From Ephemerocybe angulata (taxonomy: Eukaryota > Basidiomycota > Agaricomycetes > Agaricales > Psathyrellaceae), in NCBI GenBank assembly GCA_013368325.1, contig JAACJK010000220.1:744001-808000 (forward strand): a DNA stretch of 64,000 nt. The letters run 5' to 3'. The stretch's first letter is position 1. Every line of letters starts with the position of its first letter. The notes below the pieces were generated by a model, which was given only the letters and a program-made list of their open reading frames with translations, had not been told where the DNA came from and did not search any database. Made by a program: the position numbers and the translations under genes. Of the stretch, positions 1 to 10,282 are shown piece after piece.

Positions 1-392
1 TATTTTGTGAATGGGAGAGACGGCAGCGCTACGTTGAAACGCGATTTCCGAGTTTCCTGGTTGTTTGATCCCGCGACAGCCTTGCTCTTCTTTTTGGATG
101 GCAAGGATGGGATGTTTGAGCCACCGAAACCGTACTGGCTGCTGAGGTCCGCGTAGGCGGATTCCCAGCGGTTCAGTGACGGTTGCGCCTTGGAAGCAAT
201 CGCAGAGGGCTTTTTGCACGACGTTTTTGAGGAAGGGGTGCTGGGAACTTGGATTCCGCCTGCAAAACCGTATTGTGACGAGAGTTGGGCGAAAGCAGCG
301 TCGTATTCTTTCGAACTCTTGGTGAGGAAAGGGAGTTGCGACGAGGAGCTGGTAGCGGTATTGACAGAGAATGAAGACTGGTTCTGCGACAT
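1..392 (-). CDS. Unrecognised protein with YGF repeats (3' end outside window)
   Basis: An open minus-strand frame starts with ATG at 392 and runs off the left edge (130 codons seen). I do not recognise the family. The visible protein is rich in Ser, Lys and Pro and carries the same unit twice, FAQLSSQYGFAGG near residue 35 and YADLSSQYGFGGS near residue 79, each followed by a Pro-Ser stretch; the second is followed by a Lys-rich run. This looks like a short-motif repeat protein of low complexity, possibly nuclear from its basic tail (inference). It is transcribed away from MET8. No intron is needed in the visible part. The C-terminus is missing, so length and domain content are unknown. Confidence 0.6.
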   Translation of the reverse strand, partial: MSQNQSSFSVNTATSSSSQLPFLTKSSKEYDAAFAQLSSQYGFAGGIQVPSTPSSKTSCKKPSAIASKAQPSLNRWESAYADLSSQYGFGGSNIPSLPSKKKSKAVAGSNNQETRKSRFNVALPSLPFTK

Positions 393-1093
393 GGTAGATG
401 AAGACAGGTTGTTTTTTGCGACGAAGGATATGGCGAGGCTCGTTGTGGGTATAACAGTGGTGTGTTTGATGATACCAGTCATTCCATCCCTTTGTAGTTT
501 ATATACCCAGGGAACCATGAGCTCCGAGATGTTACAGATCCAGCATTATTCAGTGAACATCGCCTAGGTGCAGTGGAACAAACAGCAGAAGCGCATGACT
601 GCGGTCCCGCAGCGCATCATGACTTAATTTGGAGTCAGATCCCTCAACCCATGCGCAGTTATCGGCACTCCGACTAGGAAAATTGCCTTTGCTCGGGGTG
701 AAAGCCTTTTACCCCGTTGACGCCGGGACCGGGAGGGGGTGTGAGGGACTGTGAGGGATCATGAACCTTGGTTTGAGTCAGAGTTTTGGTGATCTATTTT
801 TGACCAAGCATGCGGAGGTAGTTGCCAGAGTGATATCATTCAAGTTTCGCAGTCGAGGCAAATCAGCCAACGTGCGAGAGCAACTGCCCGTGCCTTGTGA
901 AAATTGCCTTCGTCAGCGTTCAAGTCGCCAAAGAATCCAATGCCCAGGTGCGCAGCTGAGCAAAGCTGGTGGTGGTGGATGAGGTGAGGGTCACGCCGCG
1001 ATTGCAAATCATTGGCCTTGGAGTCTTCGCACGCCGCAGCTCGACATCTTCAACCATGACTTCCGAACCCGACCTCCGCCTCGCACCACCACT
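393..1093. other. Divergent intergenic region upstream of MET8
   Basis: About 700 bp between the start of the YGF-repeat gene (minus) and MET8 (plus). It should hold both promoters. I see no convincing ORF, tRNA or repeat in it. Confidence 0.4.
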
Positions 1094-1966
1094 ATGGCAG
1101 AACAGCAGAAGCCCGTCGGCGGAGGATCCCTCCTGATAGCCTGGCAACTAAAAGACAAGAAAGTCCTCATCGTCGGTGGAGGCGAAGTTGGAGCGCAGCG
1201 CATCGACAGTCTTCTGACCACAGATGCCAACATCGACCTGGTGTCTCCTTCAGCAGGATTGCATCTTCGAACAAAGAAGTTCCTCGAACAATACCCATCC
1301 CGGATAACCCACTTCGACCAATCTTTCTCGTTCCCGGATACTCAGCAAACCGCCGCGTCAATAGATGTCGGTGCCTATGACATGGTCCTCACTGCACTCG
1401 ATGATACCGCGCTCTCAAGAAAGATTGTCCAAGCTTGCCGATCGATCCGCGTGCCAGTCAATGCTGCAGACATCCCGGACCTCTGTGACTTCTATTTCGG
1501 AGGCCAAGTTCGCGACGGGCCCCTTCAAATCATGATATCGACGAATGGGAATGGCCCCCGCATAGCAGCGCTGATCAAGGACCGGGTGAAGGGTGCTTTG
1601 ACCGGGAAGGAGGGAGAAGCTCTCATCAAGGTTGGGCTGCTCAGAACAAAACTGAAGGAACGGGCTCCGGGTGTTGGCGGTGATGTCGGAAAGAGGAGGA
1701 TGAGATGGATGAGCCGTGTCTGTGAGCAATGGAGTCTGGAAGACCTTTCGCATCTGGACGAAGAAGCTATGGAGAAACTCTTGGATGAAGGATGGGAAAG
1801 GAATGAAGTGCCGACGCCTCCAGAGGTTTCCAAGGAATCCAGAAGCTGGTCGTGGGTGGAGGTGTTCAAGAGTAATGCCACTAGGTCCCTACCATCAGCT
1901 GCGAGCTTTGCAGCAGGTATCGTTTTCGCTCAGTTTATCTTCTCTGTATGGCGAGGGAAAAAGTAG
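1094..1966 (+). CDS. MET8: Sirohaem synthase Met8 (precorrin-2 dehydrogenase / sirohydrochlorin ferrochelatase)
   Basis: Single-exon gene of 290 residues. Met8-family enzymes oxidise precorrin-2 to sirohydrochlorin with NAD+ and then insert Fe2+ to make sirohaem, the cofactor of sulphite and nitrite reductases. The N-terminal Rossmann loop GGGEVG is at residues 28-33. The NAADIPDLCDFYF block contains Asp126, the position I equate with the family's catalytic aspartate. The block STNGNGPRIAALIKD follows near residue 150, as in yeast Met8. The dimerisation half is present. A hydrophobic stretch near residues 265-285 followed by RGKK suggests a C-terminal membrane anchor, which is an addition to the compact yeast enzyme (inference). 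The ATG at 1094 gives the normal N-terminus, and no uroporphyrinogen methyltransferase domain is fused. Confidence 0.93.
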   Translation: MAEQQKPVGGGSLLIAWQLKDKKVLIVGGGEVGAQRIDSLLTTDANIDLVSPSAGLHLRTKKFLEQYPSRITHFDQSFSFPDTQQTAASIDVGAYDMVLTALDDTALSRKIVQACRSIRVPVNAADIPDLCDFYFGGQVRDGPLQIMISTNGNGPRIAALIKDRVKGALTGKEGEALIKVGLLRTKLKERAPGVGGDVGKRRMRWMSRVCEQWSLEDLSHLDEEAMEKLLDEGWERNEVPTPPEVSKESRSWSWVEVFKSNATRSLPSAASFAAGIVFAQFIFSVWRGKK

Positions 1967-2502
1967 TTTGTCCTATCTTGAGCGTACCTTTAAGTATACG
2001 GACGAGAATTACACTGTGTCAATATAGGCGCCCAGACCTGCGTGACAATTGCATTATTACGAGATTTTCGGTCGCGTCCGCGTGTGGGACATATTTGACA
2101 CCGGCATAGGGACGGCGCGGTTTGGCTCTTACCACCATCTACTCACCCTCTAGGCTTATAGCTGCGGTTAGGACAGGTTGCGGCTCTCAGCACACAGTGG
2201 GGTCGAACATTGAAGGAGATCTGACGGGTCTGGCTTGGCTGCAGTGTTGTGCCTCCAGGTGAGTCCGGACTCACTTTTCTCCTCTTCGTTCGTTCGCGAA
2301 GTGGTCTAATGCACCCAATGTACCATAAAGTCCATCAGCTTTCAGCTACGTGTAGCTCATAACACTTGATTTTCTTCCCCCGAGAAGTTTAACTTTAACG
2401 CGGCCCGAATCAAACTCGTAAGGTTATTTGACCTGCCCTTTCTTCGTCGCCAGCTCACGTCGGTCGTCTTCAGGAGACAAATCATACCGGTATCGCATAG
2501 AC
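1967..2502. other. Intergenic, no gene seen
   Basis: About 535 bp between MET8 and the TLC gene on the same strand. It should contain the MET8 3' end and the TLC promoter. No ORF, RNA gene or repeat is supported. Confidence 0.4.
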
Positions 2503-3762
2503 ATGTCTCCAGCTTTTATCGACCGATTCCTCTCGGAAACGCTTGGACTGACCAAAATTCCGGACTACCTGCCGACTCTGTACCTCAGCTTCCTTGGCTT
2601 CACGCTCGTCCACTTGGTTTTGGCACCTTGGTTGAGTGCAAAGATTGCTCCGCAGTCATGGGGGGCATTGAAAGGCAGGAAAGCCCGGAATAACTGGTGC
2701 GTGGTCTGGGAGTCACTGGCATGCTCAAGCTAACTATTGCTCGTCCTGTAGGTCCATCCATGTCGTCTCGCAAGTGCATACCCTCATCATTGTCCCGATG
2801 TCTATCTGGTGCATCTGGAAAGAGGACGGGGCGTTGGACAGCGATCGTGCTTTCGGATGGGACGACAGAGTTGGGTACACCTATGCGGTCGCATGTGGGT
2901 GAGTTGTGCTTCTCTGACTGGCTGGAGAGCGAGGCTAATATCACCGCTTTTAAGTTACTTCATTTGGGACACCCTTGACGCCATCTACAACTTTGTCGAC
3001 GTCGGATTCGTTATTCATGGTGTGGCCTGTACCCTGATCTACAGCATGTCCTATGTAAGCCCATATCACGCCACATTCAACGCACCGAGGGTAGAGCATT
3101 CGCCTTGGACGCGAACACGCTTCGTACCGCCATTGGAACTGCTGCGCTTGAACACGCCTGCACCCCGGTCCGACATGCATGACTGATTACACCCCATTTT
3201 GTAGAGACCATTCGTTGCGTACTACGGCTCGCGGTGCCTACTTTGGGAGATCAGCACCTTCTTCTTGAACATCCATTGGTAAGCCCCGGAATATTCCAGC
3301 CTCTTCGAATGCTCATTTCCCTCCGCAATAGGTTCCTTGACAAAACCAACCGCACCGGAAGCACCCTTCAACTCGCAAATGGCGTCGCTTTGCTCTTCGC
3401 CTTCTTCAGCGTGCGACTGGTTTATGGAGGAAGCATCGTAAGTCACCGCTAGCCCCCCACATGTGGCATCTTTTCTCACTGGCCAATCCAACACAGTCGT
3501 ACCAGTTCTTTTTGACGCTCCTGAACATCTGGAGGCAGATGCCTTTTGCGTACACCTTTGTATTCGGCCTTGGCAACTTTGCTTTGCAAGGTTTGAACTG
3601 GCTTTGGTGCGCAACGATCCTTATATCTTTGGCATCTTGATTAACACAAGGAAATTTAGGTTCTCCAAAATGATTGCTTCAATTCGCAAGCGGTTCGACG
3701 GCAGCGAGGAGTCAAAGAGCTTGATGGCACACGATGAACTGCCTGCTCCTGCTTCCCCGTAA
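2503..3762 (+). CDS. TLC-domain membrane protein (TMEM56/TLCD4-like)
   Basis: Seven exons: 2503-2696, 2752-2898, 2955-3054, 3205-3278, 3332-3437, 3497-3606, 3660-3762, all in phase, giving 277 residues. The protein has several hydrophobic segments and the TLC signature pieces: WSIHVVSQVHT after exon 1, FGWDDRVGYTYAVACGYFIWD, then YNFVDVGFVIHG and STFFLNIHWFLDK. TLC proteins are multi-pass endoplasmic reticulum or plasma-membrane proteins acting on lipids (ceramide synthase, Lag1, CLN8 and TMEM56 relatives). The length and the lack of a ceramide-synthase Lag1 HHxxxD motif place it with the TMEM56/TLCD branch rather than with Lag1. The substrate cannot be told. A Lys/Arg-rich cytosolic tail follows the last segment. 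Confidence 0.85.
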
Positions 3763-4337
3763 TGCCACCAAGCCCTCTACGGCCTCTTCGCTAATCAACC
3801 CTACAGCAGTGTGCATGTACTAATCCCCGCTCTTATCATACTGAATGATTGGAGCTCTAATCTCCTCCATCTACTTCTAATATCTACTTGCCATTGTTGC
3901 ATTATCGGGGGCTCATAATTTAAAAAGCCTGCTCTGGGTTATCTTGGAATGTATGTCTTCGTTAAGCATCGTAGAATCCACACTTCTATCTTCTGTTGTC
4001 AAGAAAACCTTTCAACCGCCATGCCGATCTCTTCACTGTTTCAATCGAAGGAGCTGTCATTTCGGCGCCTCTGTATGTGGTATCCAATTGCAGCGTGAAG
4101 GAAACGCAGCTTTTCCGAGTTTTGAAAGATTGGGAATACAGTGGTTTTGGCGCTTGTCAATTGAGCATTGGGTTCCGGAAAATTATTATAACCTTAGGGC
4201 TCAATAGATAGTTACTCTAGTCTCGGCTCGGGGCCTCAGGCCTCAGGTTGAAAATCCTGGTCAGTGGTTAGTTCTTAGCACTTCTTACTACTTACTAGTA
4301 CTTAGTGGCAAAATAGAACGAGATGCAAAACACAAGC
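3763..4337. other. Intergenic between TLC gene and tRNA-Ser
   Basis: About 575 bp holding the 3' end of the TLC gene. I see no supported gene or repeat. The short plus-strand ORFs here show no family resemblance. Confidence 0.35.
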
Positions 4338-4419
4338 CGACGCCAGCAGGACTCGAACCTGCGCCCTCAAAGAGGAAGTGATTTCTAATCACTCGCCGTA
4401 ACCACTTGGCTATAGCGCC
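4338..4419 (-). tRNA. tRNA-Ser(AGA)
   Basis: An 82-nt class II tRNA on the minus strand. The 5' end GGCGCTA pairs with TGGCGTC, leaving discriminator G73. The D-loop region is followed by an anticodon stem AGTGA/TCACT closing the loop TTAGAAA, so the anticodon is AGA (serine). A short variable arm and a T arm with GGTTCGAGTCC follow. There is no intron. The discriminator G and the long variable arm are serine identity features. Confidence 0.95.
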
Positions 4420-4739
4420 CTATGGCTAGTGGGGAAGTGCGCCAGTATTACAACCGCAGGATCACCCATGCGAGTGTTTCGCGCAAAGCGAGGGTTAGTT
4501 CGGGGGAAGGCTAGTTCCAGAGGTCGGACTACACTAATCTTTCTCAAGTGACCAGCCCAGGTGGCGAACTTGGAGTGAGGCGAACCCAACAATGGTAACG
4601 GGTAAGCGGCCCGATCTGCTTTGTCAGCCACTCGCTGAACACTGCACGCGACGCCGGCTTTGACTCCTTCACGTCTCCTCCTCCAACCACGTTTACCTCC
4701 ACGGCATCCTATACCCCGGAGCGCTAACCACCTGCACAA
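4420..4739. other. Intergenic upstream of SLT11
   Basis: About 320 bp between the 5' end of tRNA-Ser and the SLT11 start; should contain the SLT11 promoter. Nothing else is seen. Confidence 0.35.
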
Positions 4740-5947
4740 ATGCCCAAGGCTGATATCAACAAAGCTGGCTGGGAGCAGTCCGAGTTCCCCATTCTCTGCG
4801 AAACATGTATGTTAGCCAAAGCGATATTTAGACCAGTGGAGAATATGACAACCCTAACGTTTCCTAGGTCTTGGCTCAAATCCGTTCGTCCGAATGGTAC
4901 GATCACCTACCCTTCCAACCCTCATCATGACCAAACTACTAACCAAACGCCCGACCGTCCGTCCTTAAACAGTCCAAGCAAGAATTCGGCCGCTCCTGTG
5001 GAACCTGCGCACGTCCATTCACTGTCTTCCGGTGGAACCCCGGCGAGGGCGCGCGGTACAAGACCACAGTCATCTGCCAGACCTGCGCAAAGGTCAAAAA
5101 CGTGTGCCAGACGTGTCTCCTCGATCTCGAATACGGCCTGCCGACGCAGGTGCGCGACACCGCGCTGGGGGTGACGAGCGATGCGCCTACGAGCGACATC
5201 AATAGGGAGTACTACGCTCAGAACATGGAGAGTCAGGTACGCAGGCATTCGCTATTATCTTTACCTTGATGTCTTGGGCATACCGCGGCGGGATTCTGAT
5301 AACGTACTCCCCGAATGTAGATGGAAGGCGGAAAGAAAACTGGACAGCAACTCAAAGGCACCTCCATGGCCGGCAAAGAGATGCTCAAACAACTAGCCCG
5401 CACCGACCCCTACTACAAGCGCAACCGCCCGAACATCTGCTCCTTCTTCCTCAAAGGCGATTGCAACCGCGGAGACGCCTGCCCCTACCGCCACGAACGA
5501 CCCATCGCCGCCTCCTCCTCCTCCAGCGACCCCAACGCGCCAGTTACAACGATTGGCGCACAGCAAAGCATCCAGGACCGATACCACGGACGGAGCGACG
5601 GCGTCGCGAAGCGTCTGTTGAACTCGTTCGCAGACTCTGCAGGCCTCGCACCGCCAGCAGACCCAACTGTCACTTCAATTTACCTCGCCCACCTCCCAGA
5701 CAGCGTCGACGAAACTGCTATTCGAACAGCAATCGCCCAAACTTTGCCATCACTCGACCCACAAAATATCAAGTCTGTTGTGGTCATTTCGAAGTCACAT
5801 ATCGCCTTTGCCAACTTCAAGGATCGGGATAGTGCAGAATTGGCTGCTGCGGCATGGGCACCAGGGCTGGAGATTCATGGGAAGCAGGTGGCAGTGAAGT
5901 GGGGAAGAAGTAAGGCTAAAGCTGCTGCTGCTGCAGGGGCATCATAG
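4740..5947 (+). CDS. SLT11: Pre-mRNA-splicing factor Slt11/Ecm2 (RBM22 homologue)
   Basis: Exons 4740-4806, 4868-4896, 4973-5236, 5321-5947 give 328 residues. The family acts in the activated spliceosome, binding U6 snRNA near the catalytic core. The sequence shows the N-terminal Cys-rich part, [13 protein letters not shown] then [13 protein letters not shown] and [17 protein letters not shown]. Next comes a CCCH zinc finger, [19 protein letters not shown] near residues 165-183, and a C-terminal RRM starting around [11 protein letters not shown]. The order matches RBM22/Slt11 exactly. The C-terminal Ala-rich tail is short, as in fungi. Intron 1 splits the first CxxC pair. Confidence 0.95.
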
Positions 5948-6198
5948 TCTTTTCGATTATCGATGTATTATCCTGCCAACCCATCCAAAACACGCCTTTG
6001 CATTGACGTTTTCATGGCATGTATCACCACCTAGATTGATGTACTGTACATTTAAGTGCCGAAGCTTGACTAGTCCACTAAGGTGAAGGCTGTAGAGAGA
6101 TGAAGTTACAGGAACCGCCGCACGTTTAGGTACGACGGTGGTGGCAAAATGCCTAATAATGATAACTTAAAAGATCTACCACCGATTAAAACGGTCAT

Positions 6199-7629
6199 TT
6201 ATACGAGGAGTCCACCAGTGATGAGGGTAGCCAGGAACGTTGCGAAAGGCAAAATATCACCTCCAGCAGCGATGGCCCTGCCCAAGTTGACAAGTCCGGG
6301 GCCAGCTAAAGGTACCCAAAGTCAGCATCGTGTCAGGTGTTTGGAAGAAAAGGCACTAACGGCATACACCTGCCATTCCCCACCCAACACCAAAGATCGC
6401 CGCACCAAGGACGAGCTTCGTGTCGATGGAACCCGGCTTGGGGATAGACCACTTCCCACCCAGCCGGGGGATTTCGTTTCCGCGCGCATAGCGGTACAAC
6501 GCGATCCCCAGGGGCAACGCGCCAGCCGCCAAAAAGGCGAGCGACGGGTCGAAGGCCTTGTGGAAGGGGAGGAGGAGGAACGAGAGCACGCGAATGGGGT
6601 CGGTGAGCCCGGAGAGTTGAAGGGCCAATGCGAATTGCACGCTCGTGGTTACGAATGCGAGGGTTCGAAGCAAGGGCTGGTATCCTGACGGCTGCGGGGT
6701 GAGAGTCGGTTCCTTGCTTGCAGGAGCTGGTGGCGTAGCACTGGAAGACTCTGCGGGCGAAAGGAGGGTCGTTTGCTCGCTCGCCTCGGTGATAGAAGAC
6801 GGGGTCTGGTCAGACGTACGTGGGGCCTACTCATGAGAGTGAGCGTCTTGTACCCGCACATGGAGGGTGATACGGTGCTTACCAGGAAGTAGAGTAATGC
6901 GGATGCAGCGAGCGGGAAAGCCTGGTACGCAAGGTACTTGGCTCCGCTGGCTCCTAGGGTCCAGTCGAACGTGCCCACCGCAGGCAGGTCACTGTGCAGC
7001 AGCGACGCTGTGATCACGCCGGTCGTGAAGAAGGATACGGTCGCGGCAAGGGACCTGGTTTCCGCGTCCCGATATTGAAATGACACGCCGGATTGAGCAT
7101 ATCAAAACGAAGAAGTCAATCATGAAGGAGAAGCATCAAGAGAATTAACGTCAGATTGTGCCCTGACGCATGGGCTAAGAGCGGCGCACCGTAACGAGAG
7201 ACGAGATAGTCCACAGACCATATGCCTATGCGACGAAAGGTTGGCAAGGGTGGCAGGCTACACAGGACTACGCACATACCCTGAAGTGCATCCGTTTGAG
7301 AGCTAAGACATTCGCCGTCAGACACATTTTCCGACCACGAGCGGAATGCCGCTTACCTTGGTGCCTAATCCGACAAGTAAGCCAGATAGGGCGATTTGCG
7401 AGAGGGGAAGGGCAAGGGCAGCCGGGGCTTTGCCATCGAGCTGGGCGACGAGCATACCTCCCAAGACGAGCCCCAAAGCGCCTGCAGCGCCCTCGACATT
7501 ACCCTTCACTGCTCGGTGAATGAAGCCAGAGATCCCAAATACATTGCCGTTGAGGAGGGTCAGTGCGTGGACAGGGATGGGTATGGAGAGCCCTCCGAGG
7601 AAAGACTGAAGTGGAACTGGGTGAGCCAT
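6199..7629 (-). CDS. YeeE/YedE-type sulphur-transport membrane protein
   Basis: Six exons (7357-7629, 7280-7302, 7190-7225, 6883-7054, 6361-6826, 6199-6305) give 358 residues. The protein is strongly hydrophobic with about eight to ten membrane segments. Two family hallmarks are present: an N-terminal-half SNGCTSGHMVCGLSRL and a C-terminal-half GVCPGPGLVNLGR, each with the conserved Cys-Gly pair known in bacterial YeeE/YedE thiosulphate or sulphur-compound transporters. The first motif is assembled from exons 2 and 3, of only 23 and 36 nt; the frame and motif both require these small exons. A Ser/Thr/Pro-rich cytosolic linker lies between the halves. The substrate is inferred from the family only. 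A role in sulphur uptake or donation would fit the neighbourhood of MET8, but the two genes are 4 kb apart and not linked by organisation. Confidence 0.85.
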
Positions 7630-7772
7630 GGGGAGCCCACCATGATCATTGATGATTTATATACCGTCAATTGGCGCGACGATGCGGCGGGTCGCGTAAC
7701 CTCAATCCGGACTTTTCGTTACAAAAGTGGCTTAGTCCGACATCACGTGTGCATTATGTGCCTGATCAATGA

Positions 7773-9834
7773 CTAAGACTGTCCCACAGGCATAACCTCC
7801 TCCTCCGTAACCTCAGCCTCCTTCTGGTCGACTTCGCGCGCAAGGATGCCCGGAGCGCCGCACTGCCGCAGATACTTGCCCACCAAGCCCCTCCACGCCG
7901 TGTGCCCAGTGACCTCGCTGCAGTTCATGTTCTCGACGCCCTTCACCGCGACGGGCTCGAGTCCTGCGACATTCCAGGTCGCGTCAGCCGCCCGAGATAG
8001 CACAGCCAAGACGTAGTCGCGATCTGAGTATCCGTTGACGACACGACCGGTGACCACCCTCCTTATCTTGGCCCAGTTGTCTGGGTCTGCGGGGACAGGG
8101 CTTCCGAATAAATAGACGTCCTGTATCAGATGCAGAGTCTGCGATGGTGCCCGAGCTGCCAGTTCTAGGAGGGCCTCGTAGATCACCAGAGAACCCAATG
8201 AGTAGCCAACGAGCGTCACAGGGCGATTGCCCAATGCTCTCTCCATCAACAGGTCAGCCAGCACTGCACCTGTCTTGATCCCTAGTGCTCTTGCATTCAT
8301 GTATGGGTTATCTGGATGGAATGGTAAGTGCTTGACTCAGATGATTATTGGTAAGAGACTCACCGATTATCTGTCCAATTCGCAGGAGTCCTAACGGAGC
8401 CAGGGCACTCATAAGGCCAGCCAGCATCGTCCGCTTGATGACTTCTCCTTTGACATATTTTATCGCCTCGGCCTGAAGCAGAGCTTTGATTGCATTCGCA
8501 AGCTCTTCAAGTGCTTCAATTTCCTGAAATGTGCAAACGGTGTCAGCGTTTCGAGACGTTATTCTTGCGTTGAGGTACATACCCACTGCAGGGCGAACGT
8601 ATCGTCTCCTCCAAACACGGTCCACGGCGCCGTGACGTCCTTCTTATCATTCAGCCACCCGCTGACGCACAACCTCACTGCGAGCGTGTCTCTAACGACA
8701 TCCTCCCCCTTCTTCTCTTGCAGATCGACTTCAATTAGGTTTTCTGTGCTGCTCCTCCTACTCCCACCCTTCCTCACCGGCACGACCGCCAAGTCTCTCA
8801 CCTCCCTTGTATGTCTCTCCACCATAGCCGCCGTCGACTTCGCCCCGTACACTCCAAACAACGCCCCGCAGATAACGCCAGACCCGGCGATCCCACTAGC
8901 GAGCAACCCAAGGATCGTCCCTCCAACCCCAAAAAAGCCCAGAACGCCCGCCACCCCAGCGCCAACCAACGGCGCGGCCAGGCCCCCTGTGACTCCAATC
9001 AAGACCCCACCCGCGATGGCGCTGAGGCTTACGCCAACCCCGCGCATAACCTTTGACCGCTCTGCATGTTGCGTTGTGACTGCCTGAGCTTGCTTCTGCG
9101 CTTGTTCGATTGCCGTTTCGGGGTTCTTGAGCGTCCATGCGATAGCCTCTTCGTCCAGCTCGAACAAGGGCGTACTGCTTCTCTCCTTGTGTGTTTGTTC
9201 TGTGTCTGTTATGTGGTGTCGGACATCGCGTCCTCCAAGTTGGTCTCCGAGCCAGGTGAGGAATGCACGTGTAAGCGCCGAGTATTGCTTGGACTGGGTA
9301 ATGTTTAGGAAGAGAATGGTGTTGACGAGTTGGGAGATATCTTTTGTGGAGGGCAGACTGTCGATTAGGTGCTGTATCGAAGTATCGGCGTATGGATCCA
9401 ATACAGGGCATTTCGCTACATGGACAAGAGTGTTCAACGGGACCCCATCGATTTGTTGCACAACACAGATAAGGAATCAAACAATACCCACATTCATCCT
9501 CTTCGGTACACGCAACCCAGGCATTCCTCAACAGTGCCTGAGACCATACGTTCAACGATGCGCCATACTCGATTCTCCACCGGACATCTGGTTTTGTGTT
9601 CCCCAGCGGGTCCTTGGCCGCTTCGACGGTCTCGTACTGTGTTTCCGCCTCCGCGTAGATGAGTGCTGTGTTCCTGAAGGTCGTAAGCTGCCGGAAAAAG
9701 TATTCAAATACAACCAGTTTCTCGGGTTTGCTGAGATGCTTTGGAGGTGTGATCTTGTCGAGGCTGGTGGTGCGGGGGAATGGTGGGCTTCGTGGTGGGG
9801 TCACGGAAGCACCAATAGCGCTCTGGGCGGACAT
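7773..9834 (-). CDS. DUF726 alpha/beta-hydrolase membrane protein (TMCO4-like)
   Basis: Four exons (9492-9834, 8583-9415, 8364-8523, 7773-8311), 624 residues. DUF726 proteins are eukaryotic membrane-associated alpha/beta-hydrolase-like proteins (yeast YFL034W, human TMCO4). A long Gly/Ala-rich hydrophobic block lies at about residues 250-315 (VSLSAIAGGVLIGVTGG onward). The nucleophile elbow GYSLGS is near residue 483. Candidate Asp (GYSDRDY) and His (VTGHTAW) residues follow at usual spacing, so the triad looks intact. Substrate and cell compartment are not known to me. The intron 1 donor (GTGGGT) is inferred from frame and is the least certain junction. Confidence 0.88.
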
Positions 9835-10282
9835 TGTGCTTAATTGCTTTGTTGTCTATTGGGCGACAAGAGTAATTCGACGAGACTTTGAAAGCGTTGG
9901 AAGAGAGAGTGGTCCCACCGCGAGCTGCAGCAGAATGCCCACGATGATATCATCGGGCGCCTTCCACAGTGCTCCAACAAGGTCATCAAAAGGCGCCGAT
10001 GCTCCCACAGAACCCATCTACATAGCCTCCATGTCCATAGATACAGCGATAGTGATGAAAGATAAAAGTCCAAGTAGATGCAATGCCTCAGACAAACGGT
10101 GTACATACAGCAAAAGTAGCAAAGAAGGAAAGCCAAGATACGGTCCGTGAAGATATAGTAAGATCCATCCTAAGATACGTGCATTCCAATCATACATCCC
10201 AGTCGTTAATTCTTGAAGGCGTTAGTGCGAAGCTGTCAGGGCTTGGTGTTAACTTCCCTCGCTTCGACAATGGGGAGGAGAT
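9835..10282. other. Intergenic between two minus-strand genes
   Basis: About 450 bp upstream of the DUF726 gene and downstream of the LEA_2 gene. No supported gene. ORFs running antisense here are shadows of the flanking genes. Confidence 0.35.

Noticed and set aside
225..250. A possible frameshift in the left-edge gene
   Set aside because: On recounting, the run of four G (C on the coding strand) keeps a single open frame from the ATG at 392 to the edge.
9127..9843. Plus-strand ORF of 238 codons
   Set aside because: Antisense shadow of the DUF726 gene, whose frame and motifs are clear.
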